Positions 36,240 to 47,211 of a stretch of 64,000 bases of DNA are shown in pieces (positions within the stretch are counted from its first letter, which is position 1; each line of letters starts with the position of its first letter). The stretch lies in the NCBI GenBank assembly GCA_025506515.1, contig JACCIX010001058.1, forward strand, positions 1 through 64,000, read 5' to 3'. The stretch is from Flaveria trinervia. Its lineage: Eukaryota > Streptophyta > Magnoliopsida > Asterales > Asteraceae. The notes beneath the pieces are model-generated. The model was not told the DNA's origin. It made no database searches and saw only the letters and a program-made list of their open reading frames with translations. Position numbers and translations under genes: made by a program.

Positions 36240-39200
36240 TTTAGGCGGTAGACCTTCAGTAAGTGGATCCGCTAACATGTCATCCGTACTAAATAATTTA
36301 ATACTAACACCTTGATCCTCCACTCATTCTCGTACAAACAAATAATTTGTGTTGAGGTATAGTCCAGCACCACTTGAGCTATTATTATTTGAAAAGCTCA
36401 CCATCACGCTATTATCACAATAAGTTTTCATAGGCCTCTCTCTAGAAGTAACGATTTTGAGTCCCTTAATCAAATTTCTTAAAAGCATCGTGTGGCACGT
36501 GGCATTATAACATGCAACATATTCTACCATCATAGTCAAAGTAGTAGTCAATTATTGTTTGTGACTCTTCCATGATATGGGCCCACCTGATAGCATATAA
36601 ATGTATCCCGAAGTAGACTTTTTATCGTCTTTACACTTCACAAAATCAGAATCAGTATAGCCGATAACTTCAAAATCACATGATCTCCTATAAGTTAACT
36701 TGTACTCTTTTGTCCCTTGTAAATATCACAATACTTTCTTAGCAGCTTTCTAATGATCTAGACTAGGATTTGATTGATACCTACCTAGCATACCGCTTAT
36801 ATATGCAATGTCGGGACGAGTACATACGTGAGCATACATTAAACATCCCATAATGGAAGCATATGGTATAGGTCTCATTTGTTCTATTTCTACCTCTGAC
36901 TTAGGGAATTGATAAGACCCAAAACTATCACCCTTAACTACAGATGCAACAGATGGAGAAGAATATTGCATATTAAATCTTTTAAGTATTCGCTCAATAT
37001 ATGCCTGTTAAGACAATCCTAATGTCCCAACGCTTCGATTCAATGGATTTCTATTCCAATCACATAAGAGGCATCACCGAGATCTTTCATATCAAAATTA
37101 GCGGATAATAATCTTTTTGACTCATGCAACATGTCTATATTATTACTTGCTAATAAGATGTCATCGACATATAATACAAGTGTAACATATTTACTCCCAC
37201 TCATCTTGAGATAAATGCATTGATCTATCTATTTTTTAATGAAGTTGTGCCCTTTCATCACTTCATCAAATTTTATGTACCATTGTCGAGATGCTTGCTT
37301 TAACCCATAAATTGACTTAATCAATTTGCATACCATGTGTTCTTTAGGCTCAAAACCTTTAGGTTGTTTCATGAAAACATTTTCGTGCAAATCTCCATTT
37401 AAGAACACAGTTTTAACATCCATTTGATGTAGCTCTAAATTAAAATGTGCTACTAAAGCCATGAATATTTAAGGGAATCCTTTCTTGACATGGGAGAAAA
37501 CGTCTCTTGATAGTCAATTCCCTCCCTTTGAGTATAGCCTTTTGCAACCAAACGTGCTTTATCACGTTCATTGTTTCCATGTTGGTCTAACTTAGTTTTA
37601 TAGACCCACTTACAACCAACAGGCTTAGCACCCTTGGTAATTTAGTAAGTGTTCAAACAATATATATTTTCATTGATTTCAACTCATCTTCCATGGCATT
37701 AAACCATTGAGTTGATTGGTCGCAATTCATAGCCTCTTTGAATGTAGTTGGGTCATCAATTTTACCCAAATCAAAATCAACCTCATGTAGGTAAGTGATG
37801 AAGTCATCATAATTTATGGGTCTTCTAGGTCGAGAAGACATTCTTAATTGCAATTCTTGAGTCTCTTGTAAATTAACTTCATAAGATGTGATGGGATTTG
37901 ATGTTGATAATTCCTTAGTGTTAGTCGTATCTTCATTATAAGAAACTAGTGAATCAATAAATGGTTCAAATGAATCACTTATAGGCACAGGTATATGAAT
38001 GATTGGTGCCTATTTAGTTTCTTCATGAAGATCTATTTGTCTACCACCATCACTCCCACTCAAGTTTGTAAACTCAAGGAATTCAACATTTCTACTCTCA
38101 ACAATTCTAGTGGAATGAGAATGGCAGTAAAAATCGGTATCCTTTTGAACATTTAGGATATCCAACGAAAAAACAACTAATGGTTTTCATATCTAATTTC
38201 TTGGACTGTGGATTATAAAGCTTAGCTTCAGCTGGACATCCCTGTACTTTAAGATATTTCAAATTAGGTTTCCTTCCTGTCCATATTTCAAAAGGAGTCT
38301 TAGGGACATATTTAGAAGGAACCCGATTAAGAATGTTGATGGCTGTCTTTAATGCCTCGGTCCAAAGAAATTCAGGGAGATTACAGTTAGCCAACATACT
38401 ACGTACCGTATCCATAAGGGTACGGTTGTGCCTTTCAGCCACACCGTTTTGTTGAGGGAGATTACAAAACTCATGAAAAGACCCTGGGCTTTGTCCTACA
38501 TCGGTGTGTTAACCATAGTATTCCCCACCCCTATCAGATCTGACAACTTTTATTTTTCGGTCTAGTTGATTCTCAACTTCAGCCTTAAAAGTTTTAAAAT
38601 TTTCAAGAGATTTAGATTTTTCATGGATAAAAAACAAGTACATATAATAAGAATAGTCATCAATGAAAGTAATGAACAACTTACGCCCTCCAATACCTAC
38701 AGGAAATGGACCATATATGTCTGTATGGATCAGATCAAGTAACCTATACTTCTTGTGAAACCTTTCTTATTTCTTTTAGTCATTTTCCCTTGATAAATTG
38801 AACACATTTTTTCAAAATTAGAAAAATCAAGTTTTAGGAGTACTCTATCTTTCACAAGTATGTTAATTCTTTCTAGTGAAATGTGGCCTAATCTTTGATG
38901 CCACAACTTAGAAGATGTCTCCATATTTCTTTTTCTTTTATTTCTCATTAAATTGTCTTCTATGTTATAAGACAACAAGGATTCCGAAAACTTATGATCT
39001 AAAGAAAACTTATAAAGGTCTCCATACAATACGCCACAACCAATAATACAGGAATTGAAACTTAAAATACATATACCATTTCCAAAAGTAAATATATATC
39101 CATCATAATCTAATTTGGAATAGAAATTAAGTTTCTACTAATAGTTGGTACATATAAGGTTTCTAGTAAATTTAAAATGAATCCTCCTTCAAGAACTAAA

Positions 39201-39318
39201 GAAAGAGTCCCCATTACTTCCACCTCAGCTACCAAGCCATTTCCCACTTTAACCGTCCACTGCTTTCTTTCCAGCTTCCTTATTGTATGGAATACTTGTA
39301 AAGAGTTAGAGATGTGTA
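36240..39318 (-). pseudogene. element D pol (protease part, integrase, reverse transcriptase, RNase H), degenerate
   Basis: On the minus strand in order: protease C-terminal part (39318-39110) with LETLYVPTISRNLIS; GAG-pre-integrase (about 39029-38730) with LWHQRLGHISLERI; integrase (38460-38107) with AERHNRTLMDTVRSML, keeping the catalytic Glu; reverse transcriptase (37560-37140) with HQMDVKTVFLNGDL and an intact YVDD box near 37160; then CTRPDIAYISGMLGRYQSNP; then RNase H (36551-36324) with CDN and NNSSSG. Frameshifts separate most blocks. The protease start, including DSGSTV, lies beyond element C at about 44490-44520. Confidence 0.88.
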
Positions 39319-39782
39319 TGTAAGGCCCCGTTCCCGGGACGCTCACAGCTAGTCAATCATCGCACATAAAACATATATTTATATTAACTTTACTAAAACA
39401 CTGCAGAAGAACAATTTAGACAACCATTTCATTTCAATATAATTGCTTTTGTAAAATAATAAATCGTTGAAAGATTACAAAATACTTGTTGCATTACATC
39501 ACAAAAAATTATACAAAATGGATGCCATCCAAAATGAGCCAAGTAGCCGCCCCGTGCCATCCTCAGCAACCATTACCTGCCAACTGATAACACATAAAAT
39601 TCAACGTTGCCGAGCGAGTTCTAGTTTTAAAATAAAATATACTTTACTTTCTTTCAAAACCATTCTATACTTTCATACATGATCACACATCATACGTACA
39701 CATAGATAATATCATTATTATCTTCCTTTACTATTCATCACTTTCCTTTTTTACTTCTTTCTAGATCAGTGTCATAAGCTAT

Positions 39783-39983
39783 ACCCCAAACGTATGCACA
39801 AAGCGGTACTGGGCCGAATATCATAAATGACTTCCATAACAAAAATAGCCTAGCACCAGCACCGGGGTTAGCAACAAAGATCCATCTGTATACTGCACCC
39901 CAAACATATGCACAAAGCGGTACTGGGCCGAAGATCATAAATAACTTCCATAACGCACATAGCCTGGCACCAGCACCGGGGTG
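39783..39983. repeat. 114-base tandem duplication in the element C LTR
   Basis: Two units start ACCCCAAACRTATGCACAAA at 39783 and 39897 and share AGCGGTACTGGGCCGAA and CCAGCACCGGGGT. The second copy is cut at about 39983. Confidence 0.9.
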
Positions 39984-40467
39984 AGTATCCACTATGTTCC
40001 ATGTACTATACAACTTTGTCACTCACAAAGACTAGACCCCTGTATGTATCCTTATGGGTTAGCTAAACCACACACAGTTGAGCTAACGACATTTTAGAGT
40101 CATGCACCTCCGTACATTTGCTTGCAAGACTTTCTTTACTTTCACTTTCATTAATGCATGCATTCTTTCATTACGTTCCTCTTTTCATTATCTTCCACTT
40201 TACGTTACGTAATACTTTATCGTTTCTTTCATAAACATTCAACATAAAGCTATGGAAAATAAACATACATACCAGGGAACATAAACATAATTATACAAAA
40301 CATCACCATACAAGGCACCATCATACATGACATTACAATCATCATACATGCCATAACACACCCCATACATCATCAAAATTCAACTTACTTCTCTCTCGGG
40401 AACATCCCAAGTCAAAGCCTACATTTCACTATTTCCCCAAAAATTCAAAAAATAATCTAAGTCTTAG

Positions 40468-40775
40468 GTGCATGGGAAACTTCTGGGCGCATGGGCACAA
40501 TGCAGACGCATGGGAACACTTAGGCGCATGGGAAACTTCTGGCGCGTGGGCACTATTGGGGCAGATGGGCAACACTTAATCAATTTTGGGCAAATTCTAT
40601 GTGCATGGGCACTATGCAGGCGCATGGGCTTTCTAGGCGTTTGGGCACTTAGCCAAATTCAGCCTCTTCTAGGCGCATGGCTACTATTTGGGCGTATGGG
40701 ATTTTGGGCGCATGGGAACACTTAGGCAATTTATACCGTTGGGCACATGGACCACTATTTAGGCGCATGGGTAGT
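40468..40775. repeat. degenerate minisatellite, core GGCGCATGGG
   Basis: About 14 copies of a GGCGCATGGG-like core occur at irregular spacing of roughly 15-30 bases, often followed by CACTATGCA or AACACTTA. The same array, in part, reappears in the 5' LTR fragment at about 43692-43850. Confidence 0.8.
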
Positions 40776-41462
40776 CTAAGTCACACTTAAACAACTTAAT
40801 TCAGTCCCCAATCATCATTTAACATGTTCTAAGCTTAAATCTTACATTCTAAGCCATAGAAACACATTCATAACATCATCATAACCATAAACACACCCAA
40901 ATCAAACCCCACCCGCAAACACATACGCACACATACATATGGGTGAAAACCCATTTTATAAAAATGTTTATACATGTATTTCCAGTCCCAAATCAGTTTA
41001 AAACAAGTAAAAAGGGGGTTCTAGACTCACCTTAGCAGCTCTTTGGGTATGACTTCCTTCAAACCCGTTTGCTACAAGTTCAACACCTAGAAACCCACCA
41101 AACACACACAACTAAACACACAAACACACACAACTGAACATACAAACACACATAAGCATGCAACCAAGGCATAGGCCAGTTAAGAACATCACTAAACCAT
41201 GAATTCTTACCTTGAATTCAAATTCTCTTCTTATTCTTCAAACACCCGAGAGTTTCCGCTCTTCTTCACTTTCTCTCTCTACAAAATCCGATTGAGTGAT
41301 GTGAGTAAGCAACATGGGCGGCCATGTTGCTTTATTCACCACTTTTTCAAAGTTTTGTTCTTTTGACATTTTTAACCCCTTGGCTTGGGTTAAATTATAT
41401 TTCTTTCTTTTTCTTCACTTTTATTTTTTCTTTATAACTTTAAAAAATAACCGGGTGTTACA

Positions 41463-41500
41463 AGTCCACCCCCCTTATATAGGTTTCGTCCCCGAAACCT
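41463..41500 (-). other. element C polypurine tract and upstream hairpin
   Basis: On the minus strand, AGGTTTCG-GGGA-CGAAACCT (41500-41481) is a perfect 8-bp stem with a GGGA loop. AAGGGGGGTGGACT (41476-41463) follows and abuts the LTR start TGTAACACCC. Confidence 0.88.
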
Positions 41501-41509
41501 GTTATTTCT

Positions 41510-41860
41510 CAAACAATCATGGGTAATGTTGTCTCATCTCCTCTTTAGTCTCTCACGTAGAGTCAGATCCCTTCTTGTGCTTCCATTGTATACGCACAAG
41601 AGCAACTACTTTATTCCTTAATTGTTTCTCCTTACGGTCAATGATCGCCACCGGTTGCTTACATAATTGAGCCGTTCATTTACTTCGATATCCTCCAATG
41701 GTACAACCATATCCTCATCAGCTAAACACTTTCTCAGATGTGATACATGGAATGTCGGGTGAATTCCACTTAACTCATCTGGTAGCTCCAATCTATAGGC
41801 CACCTCTCTTACTCGAGCACTAATTCGGAAAGGCCCTATGTACCTTGGGCTCAACTTGTT
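41510..41860 (-). pseudogene. element C integrase C terminus with chromodomain
   Basis: MSPRYIGPFRISARV and FHVSHLRKCLAD are the integrase C-terminal motifs of chromoviruses. The chromodomain follows after a frameshift near 41630, with VAIIDRKEKQLRNK and VRIQWKH. The conserved tryptophan after GSDST is a TGA stop at about 41562-41564, a TGG-to-TGA change. Confidence 0.8.
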
Positions 41861-42089
41861 CGGCTTTCTGAACCGAATGATACCCTTTCAAGTTAAGACT
41901 TTCAACATGACTCTATCACCCAGCTAGAATTCAATCGGTCTTCGCCTCTTATCGGCATATGACTTCTGCCTAGCTTTGGTATAGCATCTCATTCGTAGCC
42001 TCGATCACCTATATACTCCCCGAATAATACCCTTCCAAGGTGAGGCTTTGATATTTTCAAGCTTCTCAGTCATAGTCTCGATCACCTCT

Positions 42090-42800
42090 ATAATCCCTAA
42101 CTATTTCTGACCAATATCACCCCAACAGAAGGGTGTTCTACATCTCCTACCGTATAGCATCTCATAAGGGGGCATACTAATGCTGGCATGAATACTATTG
42201 TTATATGAGAACTCGGCTAGCGGTAAGTGGTCATCCCAACTTCCTCCAAAATCAATGACACATGCCCGAAGCATATCTTCTAGCATCTGAATCGTCCTCT
42301 TTGACTGACCATCCATCTGAGGATGATAATTCGTGCTAATATGTAACCTCGTCCCCATCGTATCATGGAATTTCTTCCAAAATTTAGATGTAAACCAAGT
42401 GTCACAATCATACACAATAGACACCGGCACACCATGACAAGTTACAATCTCTTTAATGAACAGATCCGCCAACCTCAAGGATGAATATGTATCGCAGATC
42501 GGTAGGAAGTGAGCACTATTCATCAAACGATCAACTATCACCCATATAGCATCATAACCTTTCGCGGTACGCGATAGCTTCATAATAAAGTCCATGGTGA
42601 TATGCTACCACTTCCACTCTAGTATATCCAAAGGTTGGATCTTCTCATACGGCTTCTAATGCTCGGCCTTCACTTGTAAACAAGTAAGAAACTTACTCAC
42701 ATACTCCGCCACATCGCGTTTCATACCCGGCCACCAATAATCTTTCTTCATGTCTTGGTACATCTTCGTAGCACCAGGATGAATAGAGTATCAAGTTTTA
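42090..42800 (-). pseudogene. element C integrase core, catalytic Glu replaced
   Basis: The zinc region and core are readable (MDFIMKLSRTAKGYD, then VDRLMNSAHFLP, then the second Asp in YDCDTWFTSKFW). The third catalytic residue lies in GQSKRTIQMLEDMLR, where related integrases have GQSERTIQTLEDMLR. So Glu became Lys, a G-to-A change. Several stops lie upstream near 42600-42790. Confidence 0.85.
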
Positions 42801-43690
42801 TGAGTTTCATCCATAATTCTTCCACGTAGATCCCCAAAAAGAGGAATCCACATTTGTCCGAATAGGGTTCTAACACCGAGTGTGTTTTCACCTAACTCTG
42901 TGACCAGACCTCTCATTCTTTCAGAGTTAAAATGATCTTCCTTCAATGCCTCATCTTGAAACTCCTTGACTTGCGTCATCACATCAGAGGTCATAACCAA
43001 CTGATAAGCCTTCACCCGAATTAGCTCGGGTCTCTCCTTTTGGCTAAGGGTATCCGCCACCACGTTGTCTTTGCCCGGATGGTAATGGATCTTGCAATTA
43101 TAATCTTTTATGAGCTCTAACCATCTCCTCTGCCTCATGTTCAAATCTTTTTGCTCGAAGAAGTACTTCAAGCTCTTGTGGTCGGTGAATATGGTGCACT
43201 TTATTCCGTATAAGTAGTGCCTCTAAATCTTTAACGCAAAGACCACGCCTGCTAGCTCCAAGTCATAAGTAGGATAATTGACCTCATAAACCTTTACTTG
43301 TCGGGATGCATAGGCTATAACCTTTCCTCTTTGCATCAACACACATCCCAACCCCGAGTAAGAAGCATTTGAATAAACCATCAAATCCTCGCTCTCTTCG
43401 GGTAATGACAAGACTGGAGCTTGAGTCAACCTTGCCTTTAACCCCTCAAAAGCCTTCTCCTAATCTTGACCCATACAAACTTCACATCCTTGTAGGTCAA
43501 CTTGGTTAGTGGGGAAGCTATCTTGGAGAAGTCTTGGATGAATCTTCTGTAATAGCCCGCTAAACCCAAGAAACTACGTATCTCGGATGGCGTCTTTGGC
43601 GACTTCCACTGCATTACTGCCTCCACCTTTGTCGGGTCCACCATAATTCCCTTGGGATTCACTACATGCCCCAAGAACTGAACCTCACAT
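42791..43690 (-). pseudogene. element C reverse transcriptase 3' part and RNase H
   Basis: It begins inside reverse transcriptase at ECEVQFLGHVVN and continues with SFLGLAGYYRRFI. RNase H (43429-42791, one frameshift) has SNASYSGLGCVLMQ where DAS is expected, so the first catalytic Asp is Asn. Later come RQRRWLELIKDY and HPGKDNVVADTLSQ. The upstream boundary is the deletion junction with the LTR fragment at about 43689. Confidence 0.85.
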
Positions 43691-44488
43691 TCTAGGCGCA
43701 TGGGCACTATGCAGGCACATGGGCTTTCTACGCATCTGGGCACTTAGCCAAATTTAGCCTTTTCCAGGCGCATGGCTACTATTTGGGTGCATGGGAACAC
43801 TAGGCAATTTATACCGTTGGGCGCATGGGCCACTATTTAGGCGCATGGGCAGTCTATGTCACACTTAAACAACTTAATTCAGTCCCCAATTATCATTTAA
43901 CATGTTCTAAGCTAAATCTTACATTCTAAACCATAGAAACACATTCATAACATCATCATAACCATAACACACCCATATCAAACCCCACCCGCAAAAACAT
44001 ACACACACATACATATGGGTGAAAACCGATTTTATAAAAATTTTTATACATGTAAAAAGGGGGTTCTATACTCACCTTAGCAGCTCTTTGGGTATGATTT
44101 CTTTCAAAACCTGTTTGCTACAAGTTTAACACCTAGAAGCCCACCAAACACACACAACCAAACACACAAACACACATAAGCATGCAACCGAGGCATAGGC
44201 CAGTTAAGAACATCACAAAACCATGAATTCTTACCTTGAATTCGAATTCTCTTCTTATTCTTCAAACACCCGAGAGTTTATGCTCTTCTTCATTTTCTCT
44301 CTCTACAAAATCTGATTGAGTGATGTGAGTAAGCAACATGGACGGCCATGTTGCTTTATTCACCAACTTTTCAAAGTTTTGTCCTTTTGACACTTTTAAC
44401 CCCTTGGCTTGGGTTACATTACATTTCTTTCTTTTTCTTCACTTTTATTCTTTCTTTATAACTTTTAAAAAAATAACCGGGTGTTACA
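43689..44488 (-). repeat. element C 5' LTR fragment
   Basis: This is homologous to 40594-41462 of the 3' LTR. The junction with reverse transcriptase falls at ATTCTA, present both in the LTR (40594-40599) and at 43689-43694, which suggests a microhomology-mediated deletion. Confidence 0.85.
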
Positions 44489-44493
44489 GTTTA

Positions 44494-45240
44494 CAGTGGA
44501 ACCAGAGTCAAACCACCATGTATTACAAGGAACATTAACATTAAATTATTCATAAATCATATGGTTTAGGGCAATACCTTTCTTTGCTAACCTTTCTTTA
44601 AATTTTGGACAAACCCTTTAATTGTGCCTCTTGTTATGGCAAAAATGACATTTGGGAGTGCCTTTGATTGTGCTAGTACTTGCTCTAGGGGTAGAAAACT
44701 TATTAGGTTTTGATTTATTTCCCATTTCACCCTTACCTTTAAATAAACCCTTCTTCTTGGAGTCGGGAGCGGTTAGATGAACAACATCGTGCTTCTCTAG
44801 TTTTAAGTGTTCTTTTTCTTGGGCGCACATGGCAATTAGTTCACTCATCTTCAATTTCTCCTTTTGAGTGTTATAGTTAATCTTGAAAAGATCAAACTGA
44901 GGAGGGAGAGATGTCATAATAAAGTGAACTAAAAATCCTTCACTGATTTCCATGTCTAGAGATTTCAATTGGTTAGCCATATCATTCATCATCATGATAT
45001 GCTCACGCACACCACCAAACCTTTATACTTGGTTTTAACATTCTAAGGATTAGGATATTAGCATTGGTTTTTGAAGTACCCTTAAATTGCTCTTCAACCA
45101 AAGTCAAGTAAACATTAACATTATCAGAATCAGGGATGGCTCCTCGAATGGGTGGGGATATTGAATTCTTGATTATTATGAGTGACATTCTATTAGAACG
45201 CTTCCACTGATCATGAGTTTTCTTTTGTTCTACCATGTAA
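44494..45240 (-). pseudogene. element D gag and protease start
   Basis: On the minus strand, 45236-45003 reads as the copia gag N-terminal part (SNRMSLIIIKNSI). 45010-44618 reads as the UBN2-type capsid region (MNDMANQLKSLDMEISEGF, FLVHFIMTSLPPQFD), with the start of a zinc knuckle CHFCHNKRHN. The protease start follows near 44520-44494 with WWFDSGSTV, where the Asp-Ser-Gly triad is intact. A frameshift lies near 45005. Confidence 0.85.
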
Positions 45241-45910
45241 TTATCGGTAAGAGGGGGGGCATTATGTCTTAAGAATAATCAAGGTCCATAAATCCAAAGG
45301 TCAACTTAACTTTTTCAATTCAAGTACTAAGTTATTTTCATTTAAAGGTTCGATTTCGTGCAAATAACCAAAACCTGCTTGTAAGATAGATGCTGATGCA
45401 TGTAAAATATAATAATATGCTCAGTTATAGCTATACACAAAATGTAATTGAGATACAGAAATAAAATTATATCAAATAAGAAATAAAGACCTATTACTAA
45501 CACCAAATAATATGTAATAATACACATTATGCTCAATTATTAACATCTCGTTGGTTCAGTTAACAATTGAACTTAAAATGTTGAATTGTTAAAATTCGAT
45601 AAACATACTTATCACAAAACACCGTTGGCCAAGATGCAATAAATATGTTTATTTCCATCGTTTAGATTATTAAAACATTATCGTTGGGTTCGTGATTTAA
45701 TAACTTAAACAATGTACATTAAATAACTAAATAATAATGCTTATGTTGACAATAAAACGTATTTTCCATGGCTTTACTGAATTATCATAAATTATGTTAT
45801 CTAAATTGAAATCTTCAACAAAACTTACATGGGGATTTTTTTTTAAAACCCAATTTTGAAATAGTAATTCCCCTTTCTTAAATTTAACAAAATCATTAAG
45901 GGTATTTTAA

Positions 45911-45927
45911 CCATTGATCTGATACCA
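45911..45927 (-). other. element D primer-binding site, initiator Met tRNA type
   Basis: The minus strand reads TGGTATCAGATCAATGG, two bases inside the 5' LTR. Compared with the standard initiator tRNA-Met site it differs at two positions. Confidence 0.85.
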
Positions 45928-45929
45928 CA

Positions 45930-46327
45930 TGTAGAATTGAATTCTACATATGATATCATTTACACAAGTCACTAATCAATCAATATAGTAAATTTGATAG
46001 AACTTACTTGAAGGAGATGATTCTATCTACTGATTATGAGATAATGACGAACTCATGATGACTAATCTGATTGAGAGTCTTGTTTGTCTTCAAATGATGG
46101 ATTGAAATTGTTATATGGTGTTAGGGTTTTTTTTCATTCTCTGATGAATATACGTAGGGAGAGAAAAGATGAATTGATAATTTGACAAACAGATTCCTAA
46201 ATCTTTTAACCACTGGTATTTACATATTAGCCTCTTAGGATATTAACTTCCATCAAATTATATAGACTAAGTATTAAGGCTACACACACATCCAAACGGT
46301 CAAAAGGCCACATAATTATTTCTAACA
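45930..46327 (-). repeat. element D 5' LTR, 398 bases
   Basis: The LTR runs TGTAGAATTG...TTTCTAACA on the plus strand and matches the split LTR at 32666-35818. Confidence 0.92.
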
Positions 46328-46332
46328 GATGA

Positions 46333-47100
46333 CCCTCAAATTTAAGTTATGAAGCACAACGTGTAACAATATAAAGTACTAGTTTGGAAGTTATATAGAA
46401 ATTACAAGATTAAGACATTATTAGATGGACCTTCCTTGTAATTTACTTTTTTTGTAGACTTCTTGCTTAAAGTTGGTTATAACTGAATGTCTTTTCTTTA
46501 TGTATCACTTATACAATAAAATTAAGTTTGATTTTCATTAAAGGATTTTATAAATTCAAGGTCACTAAAACTTAACCTGATCGATTTAAAACTGGTTCTA
46601 ACTAGGAAATGTTAACATTATCTTATGTTAATTTGTTTTGTACAATAAATTTCTTTAGTTGTAAATATCATCTAGACTTTAATTTGAAAATATAAAAACT
46701 CATGCTTTGCACAATCACTGAACACCAATCACTCAAACAACTAGAATTTCTCAGCTGTAAGGTGAGACATGTTGCGCCCGGGAAGGGTGGGGAATTCTCA
46801 ACCCTAAGTGGGAACACCACCTCCCAAATCCAGGATTTTTTTTTAATCATCTCACGTTTTAAAACAAGAAAAAAATAAAGGAACGTGGAAAAACTAAAAC
46901 AACATCATGTAAAATAAGAAATACATAACAAAAAGCCTCGTGAAAACAAAAACAAATTATAATCACGTTAATGTGTCAGCCAAAAGAAAAAAATCGGAAA
47001 AAAAACTTACCTACTGCCTGTGATCTAAAGAAAAAGAAACACTAATCAACTTCAATTGTAATCAAGAAATCTGTTAAAAGTTAAAACTTCCCTCGATATC
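46333..47100. other. intergenic DNA upstream of the membrane-protein gene
   Basis: No gene was found. The stretch 46735-46850 is less AT-rich, but its frame has no recognisable motif. Confidence 0.6.
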
Positions 47101-47108
47101 CACGTGTC
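47101..47108 (+). promoter_or_regulatory. G-box (CACGTGTC) upstream of the membrane-protein gene
   Basis: CACGTGTC lies about 110 bases before the first ATG at 47212. CACGTG is the core bound by plant bZIP and bHLH factors. It is a single site, so function is only suggested. Confidence 0.4.
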
Positions 47109-47211
47109 GTCTACGACATTTCAATTCATCAAAATCTAGATAGAGAAACGCACACAAACTACGTGAGAGAGAAAATATTATAATAACTTTCTGCATACAA
47201 TTCATCTATTC

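Larger units (their letters stand above)
39319..41462 (-). repeat. element C 3' LTR, 2.14 kb
   Basis: The LTR runs TGTAAGGCCC...GGGTGTTACA on the plus strand. It contains a two-copy 114-base repeat (39783 on), a minisatellite-like block (40468-40775), and a segment homologous to 43689-44488 from about 40594 to 41462. Confidence 0.88.
39319..44488 (-). mobile_element. element C: Tekay-like chromovirus, internally deleted, inserted in element D
   Basis: The ends are TGTAAGGCCC at 39319 and GGGTGTTACA at 44488. Flanking pentamers are gtgta (39314-39318) and gttta (44489-44493), a 4/5 match. On the minus strand: a 5' LTR fragment (44488-43689), then reverse transcriptase joined directly to it, RNase H, integrase, chromodomain, hairpin, polypurine tract and full 3' LTR (41462-39319). 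The 3' half of the 5' LTR, the primer site, gag, protease and most of reverse transcriptase are missing. Confidence 0.88.
32666..46327 (-). mobile_element. element D: Ty1/copia retrotransposon with two nested insertions
   Basis: Target duplications gatga flank the element (32661-32665 and 46328-46332). On the minus strand the order is 5' LTR 46327-45930, iMet-type primer site, gag, protease, integrase, reverse transcriptase, RNase H, polypurine tract and 3' LTR. Integrase before reverse transcriptase is the Ty1/copia order. A solo LTR (32763-35502) sits in the 3' LTR, and chromovirus C (39319-44488) sits at the gag/protease boundary. Without the insertions the element would be about 5.8 kb, normal for copia. 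The reading frames are broken. Confidence 0.92.

Noticed and set aside
40468..40725. A repetitive Gly/Trp/Ala-rich protein
   Set aside because: It is a translation of the GGCGCATGGG minisatellite within an LTR.
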